A DNA stretch of 64,000 bases from Mesostigma viride. Taxonomy: Eukaryota; Streptophyta; Mesostigmatophyceae; Mesostigmatales; Mesostigmataceae. The notes under the pieces were generated by a model. It ran no database searches. It saw only the letters and a list, made by a program, of their open reading frames with translations, and was not told the DNA's origin. Positions 11,201 through 18,916 of this stretch are shown piece by piece (the first letter of the stretch is position 1; each line of letters starts with the position of its first letter). The position numbers and the translations under genes were made by a program. The stretch is from the NCBI GenBank assembly GCA_009746045.1, contig RPFO01000003.1:1-64000 (forward strand), written 5' to 3'.

Positions 11201-11441
11201 GCTGACGACGTTGCGCGAGGTCGCGGTGGACTGCAAGTACATGCTCCCCGTGCACAACGACAGGAACCTGCGGACCGCGTCGGGCCGCCGGCCGCTGACG
11301 TGCCGGTACTCCGGCGCGCACGACAACGCGTCGTCGATGCTGGACGACCGTTACGAGATCCGCGAGATATCGCACGCGGGAGGCGCGAGACGGTACACGA
11401 AGAAGCGGACGGCGACCAAGTCGTCGGGCGCGCGCAAATGA
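8244..11441 (+). CDS. Superfamily 2 helicase of the viral VETF / D6-D11 type
   Basis: 1065 residues, intact. Residues 1 to about 410 are a disordered basic then Pro/Ala/Ser-rich extension with poly-Pro stretches, longer than usual. The helicase core follows: Walker A with LAWHSTGSGKT (about 457-467), a DEVQ Walker B (about 570), motif III SATPGD (about 617), and motif VI LIARAVRYCSH (about 859-869) preceded by LDLKGV. This layout, with a cysteine-histidine after the arginine of motif VI, is that of the NTPases of nucleocytoplasmic large DNA viruses that act in early transcription initiation and termination. The C-terminal 190 residues are helical and basic. It is the best evidence that the block is viral and, unlike its neighbours, has no frameshift. 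A GA-repeat follows the stop (11442-11475). Confidence 0.8.
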   Translation: MRTKKTSRTTAAPRRTAVKKKTASAGRPSDKRVRHPVRATTRSQSRSAAAAGIATDSGTVPVSARPSRAENRTGRKPSRRAAEEETTADAPDPVAAETPSTRADITNDVPTAPTIRPSFVDGLVGRMRRAPAAVSRGVASASRKAAEAIATVVSAAATDKPRDFTDPKTQQEVAEAALERFAIRDAKKKPKASDVHPPPPPPRADESVKAYPWLVDNLVDRMQSAWTPHERRTPVTWPQLDAAPSAPVPPPPTTAPPPPPPVPSPPPNPPPDNLAREMERATIASTTSGNAPAPRPNVPWTAGPSVAHVATNTFAPTAPPIAPPSVPSAPSAPSAPFQTARPTPPAPVDNSRALVLYEPRVNINAERAPRASRRVPADFPDPMTSDFQTQLRKYLDGEWPDAEPPETRQKLADPRSNSCARDPNAKKIPSPQQTSVHAFLERMARFHPSRRPARGFLAWHSTGSGKTATTMAAIDAFWDAQDPETGGSVKILLATSIENSRNNTIEKIAEWAPMFPRLKRMSRDEAVRAVKARVWGGEILTFAKLAHAVDVHNSRKNADPKLLHNAVLIMDEVQNLFHPLEMQKKDNAAILSLLATRRAPVHNPAVDVSGLYTVILSATPGDNVDEILTLVNMIRHPSSHKIAFDSHAEDFRGLVSFADFTGDLSAYPELMPAEDHLTPMSAEQEKAFREQVHKSHLRHDPESLDQYYTTLQGTSNNMSFHQYEGESLLRNLSRLSPKFSAIVGKLTPGEKHFVYSRFSRQHGIGDLEKVLKAMGYARLEDDRAERSERRYIVLGTNEASDRQGLKDVAGVFNHPSNRTGQRVHLILASGRYNEGLDLKGVRHVHIVEPQPTKNKEKQLIARAVRYCSHDQLDKDARTWTVSVHRYMSRPSAETIRLHKALDAIERDHPGRLRRAEEEAMARSQNAAEDLRDRRVTGDLRKALTLYKKVADAEIELLRERSEIWWVDGLVSDRARDNASDRRMDTLLTTLREVAVDCKYMLPVHNDRNLRTASGRRPLTCRYSGAHDNASSMLDDRYEIREISHAGGARRYTKKRTATKSSGARK

Positions 11442-11634
11442 GAGAGAGAGAGATAGGGAGAGAGAGAGAGTCGCGACACTATCGTATCGTACCCTACGGG
11501 TACTGGCACTATGGGGACATGTTGCAAAACGGGTTTGTCGGTAAACGTTCCTTTTATTATCCTTCATAATACATCAATTCACGCGTCATCGCGCGTCTGT
11601 CATCGGTTCAAACCACGATGTCAAAATACTTCAG

Positions 11635-11961
11635 TCAGAACACGGCGCTTCGGAAGGTCTGTTCGGGGACGGACGGCGCGGCGTGGCGGAACCGCTTGGA
11701 CGAGTGGTCGTCCTCGTACATGTCTCTCAGGGCGCCGTCCAGGTAGGCTGTGGCGGTCCCTTGCCCCGTGGGCCTCGGCTCGGGATTCGCGGACGGACGC
11801 GAGGACGCGGCTACGTCGTCGTCGGCCCGCCGGGATGCGCTCTTCCATGGCGCGTAGATCTTGTCCAATTGGTCGGAGATGTCCGCGGCCCGCGACTCGA
11901 CGACGACGACGTCGGAGACTCCGGACGCGTGGATTCGCGTGGAACTCGGGAATTGCCCCAT
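11635..11961 (-). CDS. Small hydrophilic protein, unknown
   Basis: 108 residues with no membrane segment. An acidic/basic mixed helix is centred on DISDQLDKIYAPW (residues about 27-39), and a second is near YLDGALRDMYEDD. Codon use is GC3-rich like the neighbours. ATG 11961 is the first in frame, and AT-poor DNA precedes it. It lies between the helicase and a convergent set of minus-strand genes. No family recognised. Confidence 0.45.
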   Translation of the reverse strand: MGQFPSSTRIHASGVSDVVVVESRAADISDQLDKIYAPWKSASRRADDDVAASSRPSANPEPRPTGQGTATAYLDGALRDMYEDDHSSKRFRHAAPSVPEQTFRSAVF

Positions 11962-12102
11962 GATGGTTGCGTTCTTCGAGCGCGGTGCTGCCTAGTATGG
12001 TCTGCGATCATTTTCCGGGGCGACGCGCGGACTCGGACGGGAGAGCGGCCGGGACTCCGGTATCCCAAGACTACCGGGAGGCGCTCTAATTATTTTGTCC
12101 CA

Positions 12103-13095
12103 TTATATTTTGCCCTTTTTACGACCCCTCGAAGCCTTTGAAGCCGGTTTAGTGCCTTTGCTCTTGTTACCCGGAGTCCCTGCAGCAGGTTCGTCGCTGT
12201 TGCCCGTCGTACCCCCACCGCCCGTGGCCGAACCGCTCGCAGGTCCGGTGCCACCACTCGTGCCCGAACCGGCAGGCGCATACGGACCTCCCAGCAGCTC
12301 GGCCTCTAACTGCGCAAGAACCTCGTCAACGTTACTACCCGGACTGTGAAACTTCTCAAGGGCCCTTTTCCTAGCGTCTCCTTCGAACCGTTTCACGAGT
12401 CCCCAAAACTTCATAGTTTTTTCCGTGGCGTCTTCTCCTCCTCCTCCTCCTCCTCCTCCTCCTCCGCGCCCCGCGGGGTCTGGACTAGGATCACGCTTCC
12501 TTCCGCGACCCCCGCCTCCCCTACGCTCTCCTGGGCCTGGACTAGGAGCACGCTTCCTTATCGGACCCCCTCCGCCCCCGCCTCCACTATCAGCTGACGA
12601 TTCTAACAGTAGCTGATCGTTCACCTCATCTATCTCTGAAGACGGGGCACGAGCTGCTTTCAAAGCATCGACCCGTTCTCGCAATTGTCGCACACGTTCT
12701 TCACGCGTAAATCCTTGGAGGTACGTGAAGTAAGTAATCGGACCATACACAGGCCCGCGACCGAACATACCCCCTGGAACGCGGGCGGGCGGCGCGGCGG
12801 GCGCCGGAGCGCTGTACCCGCGCACCAGGATCGCCGAGCCCACCGCGTGACGGCACGCGTCCGACCTCACACGGTGCGAGGACGGGCCCGCCGAGCGGAC
12901 CCCGCCGCGTCCGACACGCCCCCCGCCGACGTCCCGTCCGACTCCTCCCCCCCTTCCTCCTCGTTGGACGCCTCCGGGACCGTCCGCAGTCGTCCGCGCG
13001 CGCGACCGAGAGGAGTGGACGGAGCAGAACCGGCGCGCCGCCGGATTTTGGCATCGGAACCCCGCGACCGTCGTGGCCGCGCATCGATGTACCAT
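12103..13095 (-). CDS. Zinc-knuckle protein with low-complexity linker
   Basis: 330 residues. The N-terminus (RCAATTVAGFRCQNPAARRFC then SVH) matches the CxATTxxGxRCxxxA...CxxH zinc-binding motif common in giant-virus and phage proteins (DUF5763-like). Next come a Gly-rich region, a helical segment (TREERVRQLRERVDALKAA), poly-Gly tracts and a second conserved-looking segment (TMKFWGLVKRFEGDARKRALEKFH), and a Lys/Gly-rich tail. Its first 229 bp overlap, in another frame, the 3' end of the gene starting at 13601. Function unknown; nucleic-acid binding is likely from the knuckle and basic tail. Confidence 0.55.
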   Translation of the reverse strand: MVHRCAATTVAGFRCQNPAARRFCSVHSSRSRARTTADGPGGVQRGGRGGGVGRDVGGGRVGRGGVRSAGPSSHRVRSDACRHAVGSAILVRGYSAPAPAAPPARVPGGMFGRGPVYGPITYFTYLQGFTREERVRQLRERVDALKAARAPSSEIDEVNDQLLLESSADSGGGGGGGPIRKRAPSPGPGERRGGGGRGRKRDPSPDPAGRGGGGGGGGGGEDATEKTMKFWGLVKRFEGDARKRALEKFHSPGSNVDEVLAQLEAELLGGPYAPAGSGTSGGTGPASGSATGGGGTTGNSDEPAAGTPGNKSKGTKPASKASRGRKKGKI

Positions 13096-13601
13096 ATCGA
13101 ACCGCGCAGCTCCCTATAATAATGTAGGTCCCGGAATAATCCCGGACCGAGGACCATCCCCTCGCCCCTCTCGTTCGCCTCCACCGCCCACTTCAACACC
13201 CCCGTCGTCACGGGCGGCGGAAGACGCAGCTTGCCCACGACGCGCGACTCCCTCCTCTCCCTGCGGACGTCCTCCGCCCACCGCATCACCTGCGGGGTCA
13301 CGGGCGGCGGGGCGTCCCGCGCGTTCAGGTTCACACACGCGTACCTCTCCTCCTCCGGGCCGAAGTCGGCGACTGGCACCTCGGCGGCGACCGCGCGTCG
13401 ACCGCCTTTCCACGGACACCGGGAACCGGGACGTCCGCGTCCGTCCTCGCCCCCGTCGTCGTCGCCCTCCGTCCCGAAGCCGTCCCCTCCGACCGTCCCG
13501 CTGCCGTCCTTGCTTCTCCACCAGGACCCGGACGATCGGTCGCGCGTCGATCGGAACCCGGCTCCGAAGAACGAGCGAGCCGAATGGAATCCGGGCGCCA
13601 T
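12867..13601 (-). CDS. Unknown protein with repeated PPPVT-helix motif
   Basis: 244 residues from ATG 13601. The central part is the best supported: two similar units, DAPPPVTPQVMRWAEDVRRE and RLPPPVTTGVLKWAVEANE, suggest a short internal duplication, followed by a Tyr/Trp-rich strand (FRDLHYYRELRGSIWYI). After about residue 170 the frame overlaps the zinc-knuckle gene and becomes Arg/Ser/Glu-rich low complexity. Either the genes truly overlap or this protein ends by a frameshift into the other frame near 13090. It diverges from the gene at 13731. Confidence 0.5.
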   Translation of the reverse strand: MAPGFHSARSFFGAGFRSTRDRSSGSWWRSKDGSGTVGGDGFGTEGDDDGGEDGRGRPGSRCPWKGGRRAVAAEVPVADFGPEEERYACVNLNARDAPPPVTPQVMRWAEDVRRERRESRVVGKLRLPPPVTTGVLKWAVEANERGEGMVLGPGLFRDLHYYRELRGSIWYIDARPRRSRGSDAKIRRRAGSAPSTPLGRARGRLRTVPEASNEEEGGEESDGTSAGGVSDAAGSARRARPRTV

Positions 13602-13639
13602 GAGCGGATCGATCGAGTCGAGTCGCGCGAAAACCGCGG

Positions 13640-13645
13640 TATAAA
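13640..13645 (+). promoter_or_regulatory. TATA box (TATAAA)
   Basis: A perfect TATAAA in GC-rich DNA, about 90 bp before the ATG of the gene at 13731 and inside the 129-bp divergent gap. It is oriented for the plus-strand gene. Confidence 0.5.
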
Positions 13646-13730
13646 GGGAGGGGACATTTTCTCGTCCCGTTCGTGCACGAGACGCGCGCGTCTCTCCCCC
13701 CCTCCCTTCCCCGACAAAAGACACGCGGAC

Positions 13731-14069
13731 ATGGGCAACGTCCTTGACACTCTCCGCGGACTCGTGGACGGTCTCGTCGTCCGCGCGTACCCGTACCTCC
13801 ACGGACACCGGGACGATCCGGACGAACTCTACCGCGGGTACACGAACCGAGAGGCGTACGAGCAGTTCCTGGCGGACGTGGACCGAGAAATCCGCCTGCG
13901 CGAGGAGAAGGGCCATAGCGGGTGGTTCGACCTGGCGACGAGGGAGGATCTGGAATCGGCGCGCCAACGCGCGACGCCCGAAAACTGGCACGAGGTGTTC
14001 GACGGGTTGTACGCGAACGACCCCGAAAGGACCGCGGTCGCCGGACTGGCACACCCGTCCGTAACTTGA
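13731..14069 (+). CDS. Small acidic protein, unknown
   Basis: 112 residues from the ATG in GGACATGGGC. The same frame is open further upstream, but the DNA 5' of 13731 contains the TATA box and is low complexity, so the internal ATG is chosen. The protein is well ordered in composition: YRGYTNREAYEQFLADVDREIRLREEKG, then a WFDLATREDLESAR helix and WHEVFDGLYAN. It is rich in Tyr/Trp/Asp/Glu. No family recognised. The second residue is Gly (MGN), so N-myristoylation is possible, as in some virion membrane proteins. Confidence 0.6.
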   Translation: MGNVLDTLRGLVDGLVVRAYPYLHGHRDDPDELYRGYTNREAYEQFLADVDREIRLREEKGHSGWFDLATREDLESARQRATPENWHEVFDGLYANDPERTAVAGLAHPSVT

Positions 14070-14262
14070 CAAAAAAAGGGACGAACGCGCGAGTCCGCGA
14101 GTCCGCGATTCCGCGAAAGAGTCCTAGGAGTGAGACTCTAGCGATACCAAACAAACAAAGACGCCACGCGGCATTTATCAATCGATTGTATTGAATAAAA
14201 AATCGTAATAAACGAAATTATCGTCTCATAAACACAATGCAAACACGAAGCAAGGACTTAGT
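14070..14262. other. Intergenic region with GC mini-repeats and AT-rich end
   Basis: CGCGAGTCCG-type units repeat three times (about 14086-14117), followed by AT-rich DNA with AATAAA twice on the plus strand (about 14193-14215) that could polyadenylate the gene ending at 14069. Confidence 0.4.
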
Positions 14263-14580
14263 CTAATTCCCAACAGCGTCCCGATCTAATTCCCGGCAGC
14301 GCACTCGACGTCGCTCTCGCGGACCACGACGCCTCGGGTCCCTGACGACCGCGGCGTCGAACCAGGCGCACACGGCGCGGCACAGCGTCCTGGGGTCCAT
14401 CGGCGCGCGGACACTCGGGACATCCCGCGCGTCCTCGACCGCCCCACAGGGCACGAGGGGCGCGAGTGGATCGACCTCCATGGGGGTGACAGACGGGGAG
14501 GGGTCCGGCACCGCGGCGGGACCGTCGGACTCGCCCGGCGTCCCGGCGAGACTATCGGACACGTCCCGTGTCTCGTTCAT
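14263..14580 (-). CDS. Small Pro/Asp-rich protein, unknown
   Basis: 105 residues from ATG 14580. An acidic Pro-rich N-terminal half is followed by MDPRTLCRAVCAWFDAAVV and a highly basic tail. The reading frame stays open upstream to 15426, but that extension runs through the repetitive terminal region and is rejected. It is the last candidate gene before the palindrome. Confidence 0.35.
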   Translation of the reverse strand: MNETRDVSDSLAGTPGESDGPAAVPDPSPSVTPMEVDPLAPLVPCGAVEDARDVPSVRAPMDPRTLCRAVCAWFDAAVVRDPRRRGPRERRRVRCRELDRDAVGN

Positions 14581-14929
14581 TCTACCGTGCGCGCTTCTAT
14601 CGTTGAGAGGGAGAGAGGAAGGGGTGAGGGGAGACGAGGGTCTCGGCGGCTTAGGTAGGCGCACTCCTCCCGATCCTCCGAACCGACACGGATCCGATCC
14701 GATACGAACCGATACGAACCGACACGGGGGTCCCGACACGGCGGATCGTCCGTCTCGTGGATCGTCCCGTGGATCCCCTGCGCCGATCGACGATCGACGG
14801 TCCCAAACCCGCGAATCGTACCCGAATCGCGTCCGTCCCGCGGATCCGGCGCGCCGTACGTGGACCTCCCCGTGGACCTTCCCGTGGATCTCCTCGTGCC
14901 AGGACCCTACCCGTCCCCGAATTTCCCGC

Positions 14930-15780
14930 CGAAACCGAGCGATCCGATTGGTCGCTACTCGGAGCGCCGCGCCATCCGTCACATCGGCGAAACGAAGCGA
15001 TCCGATTGGTCGATACTCGGAGCGCCGCGCCGATTCGGCCCGAAACGGGTGCATCCATCCGTTCCACCCTCCTCTCCGCCCTCTGAACCCCTTTTTTTGA
15101 CCCCCGAAAACCCCCTTCCCGACCCCTAAAAAGGCCTGTTCCGGTGTTCCGGCCCACCCCCCCTGGGCCGGTATCATTTGAAAAAAAATTTTTGGGACCG
15201 AAATCCTCCGTTTTGGACTTAGCCGATTTCGGCCTCCTCTCTCTCTCTTCCCTCTCTCTTCCCTCTCCCCTTTCCCTCCGATTCGACCCGAGTCGGCCCG
15301 ATTCGGCCCGAGTCGGCCCGAGAGTCCCCGATCCGACCCGAGAGTCCCCGATCGACCCGAAACTCCCGAGTCAGCCCGAGATCTCCACGGAAAGCGCCGC
15401 GCCGATTTCCCCCAAATTCCCGCCAAAACCGAGCGACCCGATTGGTCGCTACTCGGAGCGCCGCGCCACCCGTCACATCGGCGAAACGGAGCGATCCGAT
15501 TGGCCGATACTCGGAGCGCCGCGCCGATTCGGCCCGAAAGGGATGTGCATCCCTCTGTTCCACCCTCCTCTCCGCCCTCTGAACCCCTTTTTTTGACCCC
15601 CGAAAACCCCCTTCCCGACCCCTAAAAAGGCCTGTTCCGGTGTTCCGGCCCACCCCCCCTGGGCCGGTATCATTTGGAAAACTTTTTTTTTTGGCCAGGA
15701 AAATGGCGTTTTTGGACTTAGCCGATTTCGGCCTCCTCTCTCTCTCTCTCTTCCTCTCTTCCCTCTCCCTCTCTCTCCTC
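14930..15780 (+). repeat. 496-bp direct repeat, two copies (viral terminal repeat)
   Basis: The segment from about 14,930 to 15,265 recurs 496 bp downstream (for example GTTCCACCCTCC at 15,061 and 15,557). Each unit contains two copies of a shorter CGATCCGATTGG / GGAGCGCCGCGCC motif, the CCCCCGAAAACCCCC tract, GGGCCGGTATCATTTG, and a CT-rich end. An inverted copy lies at 16,060-16,320. Confidence 0.8.
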
Positions 15781-16400
15781 TCCCTTCCCGTCTTTACATA
15801 TCCAGGGTATAGGGGGTCTATTTATTTATTTTTCCTAGAAATCAGTTTTAGAAAAGATACCAGCACGCCCCCTCCGGGAATAGGAACGGTATATATAGGC
15901 GGCTATTCGTCCTATTTAACCGTGGGGCGTGAATAGGACGCCGTCTCATATATCCTATTTCCGGGATGGCGTGCCGGTATCTTTTCTAAAACTGATTTTA
16001 TAGCTAAAAAATATATACCCTATACCCTGGATATATAGGGACGGGAAGAGAGGGGAGAAGAGAGAGGGAGAGGAGAGAGAAAGGAGAGGGAGAGAGAAAG
16101 GAGAGGGAGGGAGAGAAAGGGGAAGAGGAGAGGCCGAAAACGGCTAAGTCCAAAACGAAGGATTTCGGTCCCAGAAAAATTTTTTTTTCAAATGATACCG
16201 GCCCAGGGGGGGTGGGCCGGAACACCGGAACAGGGCTTTCTCGGGGGTCGGGAAGGGGGTTTTCGGGGGTCAAAAAAGGGGGTCAGAGGGCGGAGAGGAG
16301 GGTGGAACAGAGGGTACATCCGTCTCTGGCGCGGCGCTTATAGTTCCGTCAAATCCGTCGACGCCACGTGCACTCTCTATGTCAACGGCGCCAATTCTCG
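15480..16400. repeat. Large imperfect palindrome (fused inverted terminal repeats)
   Basis: The right arm (15,932-16,400) is the inverted complement of the left arm (15,480-15,916), with scattered mismatches and indels. The innermost stem is CCTATT (15,911-15,916) with AATAGG (15,932-15,937) around a 15-nt loop, centre about 15,924. Shared landmarks are CAGTTTTAGAAAAGATACC at 15,843, TCCAGGGTATAGGG at 15,801 and GGGCCGGTATCATTTG at 15,661, each with its reverse complement at the mirrored place. Incompletely paired hairpin ends of this kind cap linear genomes of several large DNA viruses. See findings. Confidence 0.85.
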
Positions 16401-16599
16401 TGTCCAATCGGATTCGCCGAATTTCGGTTACGCCTCCGCCTTCCCCGCCTTCCCCGCCCTCCCCGTCCCCCGCCTTCCCCGTGGCCTCCCCGCGTCCCTT
16501 CGACTCCTCTACGGCCACGCTCCACACCGGCCGCGCCAAATTTCGTAACCAATAGAACCTCGCCACGTGGCACTCCACACCGGCCGCTCTAAATCTCCC

Positions 16600-16960
16600 T
16601 TCGTCCAGAGGAATCGCCCGGCGACGTCTTCCTCTGCAGGACCTCGTCTCCAGAGGAATCACCCTGTGACGTCTTCCTCTGCAGAGGAATCAGCCATCAC
16701 TCACCTCGTGTCCAGATGAAGCAAACATCGCACACTCCTCTTCCAGAGGAATCAGCCCGGCGACGTCTTCCTCTGCAGATGAAGCAACCTCGTGTCCAGA
16801 GGAATCAGCCCGATTCGTCTCACATCAGAGAGGATTTACACTGTGATCTCTTCCTTCCAGAGGAATCAGCCATCACGCACCTCGTGTCCAGAGGAATCAG
16901 GCATCACACACCTCTCCCCAGAGGAATCAGCCCGAGTAAGCTCGGTTTCAAGCCGAGTCC
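16600..16960 (+). repeat. Array of CCAGAGGAATCAGCC units
   Basis: About ten degenerate copies of a 15-bp unit (CCAGAGGAATCAGCC) alternate with GACGTCTTCCTCTGCAG and CACCTCGTGTCC. AGAGGAA and TTCCTCT are complementary, so the array can fold. No coding sense. It separates the palindrome from the two virus-like genes at 17.0-18.1 kb. Confidence 0.7.
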
Positions 16961-16998
16961 GCCCTCCGCCCCCTGCCTCCGCCGGCGCCCGCGCGCGC

Positions 16999-17474
16999 TC
17001 ACGTCCGCGGCTTGCTGCCCAGCATCTCGAGCCGCAGCACGAGCGTCCAGTCGCCCACGACGGGCCGCGCGCCCGCGGTCAGCGGGCTGGCCGCGTCCAG
17101 GTGGCACACGCGCACGCGGAACGAGCCCCCGTCCCTGAGCAGCCGCGGGTTCGCGACGGGCAGGTAATTCTGCTGGTTGACCACGGTGACGTCGGACGCG
17201 AGGTTCGAGAGCGCCGTCTCGGCCGCCAACAGCGTCATCCCCCGTCCGCCGCCCCGAGGAACCCGTCCGAGTAGATCCCCACGACCCGGCTGGTGCCCGC
17301 GGGCACGAAGCCCTTCACGCACGCGTAGAGCAGATGCATCTTCCACCGCGGGCCGAGCAAAGGCGCGGACTCGTCGGCCGACACGGTCACGACCCACTCG
17401 TTGGCCGCGCTCGTGGTCGCGTCGGTCACGTTGGCCGCGTCGGAGTGGATCGTCAGCACGCGCACGTCGGACAT
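16999..17474 (-). pseudogene. Small beta-rich protein, virus-like, one frameshift
   Basis: ATG 17474 opens MSDVRVLTIHSDAANVTDA and continues through EWVVTVSADE and YACVKGFVPAGTSRVVGIYSDGF. A stop at about 17,235 directly follows a G5 run. Adding one G continues the protein in the frame ending at 16,999 (SNLASDVTVVNQQNYLPVANP, SFRVRVCHLDA, WTLVLRLEML). The joined protein is about 158 residues, all beta-strand in character. Size and pattern resemble small jelly-roll or minor structural proteins of polinton-like viruses, but that is a guess from composition. Confidence 0.45.
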
Positions 17475-17533
17475 GGTTCGGGTCCGGATCCGGATACGAT
17501 TCCCTGAGAACTTTTCGCCGGCCGCCGCATCGG

Positions 17534-18087
17534 CTAAAAATAGACGATCTCGTCGTCGACGGACAGCTCCTCCTCGACCGCGCCCGCCGCCGCGAGCGCC
17601 GCCAGCTCCTCGTCCTCGTCCCCCTCGATCCCTACGATCGCGTCGTGCGTGCGGTCGTACCCGTCGGCCGCGGTCCCGGCCGCGAGCTCCATGACGTCGA
17701 ACTCCTCGAGTCCCTTGGGTATGACGTAGGCTACCATCATGACAATGCGTACGACGCGGATGCCGATCCGCACCGCCCTGGCCACGCGCGCCCCTTTGGT
17801 GCCCAGGTAGCTCTGCAGCCCGCCCATGTTGAAGACTTTAAGGGGCGAATTGAACTTCAGGAGGGCCTGCAGCCCCTGCTCCCGCTTGATCGCCTCGCGG
17901 ATAATCTTCGAGCCCACTTTCCGGAACAGCAGCTTGAGCACGCCGTTGAACGCGGTCTGGAGGAACCCGGACGACTGCTGCACGGCCGGCGCCCCCCCTG
18001 TGCGACGGCGGCGAGCTGCAGCATTCGCTTTCGGCGGGCGTCGGGCGCGGCACCTTCCCGCCTGTGGTACGGCGACGCGACGGTCAT
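17534..18087 (-). pseudogene. Unknown virus-like protein with hydrophobic helix and acidic tail, one frameshift
   Basis: ATG 18087 gives MTVASPYHRREGAAPDARRK. A G7 run at 17,992-17,998 (minus strand) needs one more G to join the frame QQSSGFLQTAFNGVLKLLFRKVGSKIIREAIKR, then GARVARAVRIGIRVVRIVMMVAYVIPKG and an acidic tail ending DDEIVYF at 17,534. The joined protein is about 184 residues. The central hydrophobic helix with arginines suggests membrane or lipid association. It lies 60 bp upstream of the gene at 16,999-17,474, so the two probably form a unit. Confidence 0.45.
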
Positions 18088-18154
18088 GTGGGAGTTCGGA
18101 GATACTTCCCCCGTACACATTTTTCCCCGTACTCCCCCGCATTCCCCCGTACTC

Positions 18155-18440
18155 CGCGTACTTCCCTCCAATCCATATGCGCCACGTGGCGGGTACAGGA
18201 CGCGCCAAGTGACATTGTCCGAATTGCGGTTACACCACCCACACCCCCTGGATACTCTCCGTACTCCCCGTGGTTCCCAACACTTCCCCGTACATCCCCG
18301 TGCTTCCCCGTATTCCCCCGTACCCCCCGTGGTTCCACGACCTCCTCGTACTTCCCTCCAATCCACTCGCGCCACGTGGCAGGAGCAGGACGACCCAACT
18401 GACGTCGTCCGAATTGCGGTTACGACACCACACTCCATGG
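18155..18440 (+). repeat. Imperfect direct repeat pair
   Basis: A segment of about 80 bp (TACTTCCCTCCAATCCA, then CGCCACGTGGC, then TCCGAATTGCGGTTAC) occurs at about 18,161 and again at about 18,350. The CGCCACGTGGC core is palindromic. Confidence 0.6.
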
Positions 18441-18780
18441 ATATCCGCCTGCCCGCCGCGGACATCTGGAATGTCCCTCGGTCCCGCGGACGTTTGGAAT
18501 GTCCCTCAGTCCTGCGGACATCTGGTATGTCCCTCGGTCCCGCGGACGTCTGGAATGTCCCTCAGTCCTGCGGACATCTGGTATGTCCCTCAGTCCTGCG
18601 GACATCTGGTATGTCCCTCGGTCCCGCGGACGTCTGACATGTCCCTCGGTCCCTGGACATCCGCGCTGTCCCTGGGTCCCTGGACATCCGGACCGCCCCT
18701 GGGTCCCTGGACACGTGGAATGTCCTCCGGTCCCTGTCGCGCACCCTTGGGTCCCTGGAGAGTCCCTGCCTCCCTCACGT
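18440..18780 (+). repeat. Minisatellite of TGTCCCTC(A/G)GTCC units
   Basis: Units of about 28-30 bp (GCGGACATCTGG(A/T)ATGTCCCTC(G/A)GTCC) are repeated about eight times, then decay into GGGTCCCTGGACA units to about 18,780. Two variant types alternate (CCGCGGACGT and CTGCGGACAT), suggesting expansion of a dimer. Confidence 0.7.
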
Positions 18781-18916
18781 CCCCTAGAAATCCATGGACC
18801 CTGGGAACTATCCGCAACCCCCTGGGAACTAACTAGCAACTAGTAGGAACTACCGCGAACTACCGGGAAGCGTACGGGAAGCGTACGGGAAAGTCCCTTG
18901 GGGGTCACGTCGCGAA

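Noticed and set aside
8610-11567. 985-residue minus-strand frame opposite the helicase
   Set aside because: It is an antisense shadow caused by high GC3; it is Arg/Val/His-rich without domain, while the plus strand has all helicase motifs.
14263-15426. 387-residue minus-strand frame
   Set aside because: The N-terminal 280 residues run through the viral terminal repeats and recur with the repeat; only the last 105 residues are kept as a candidate.
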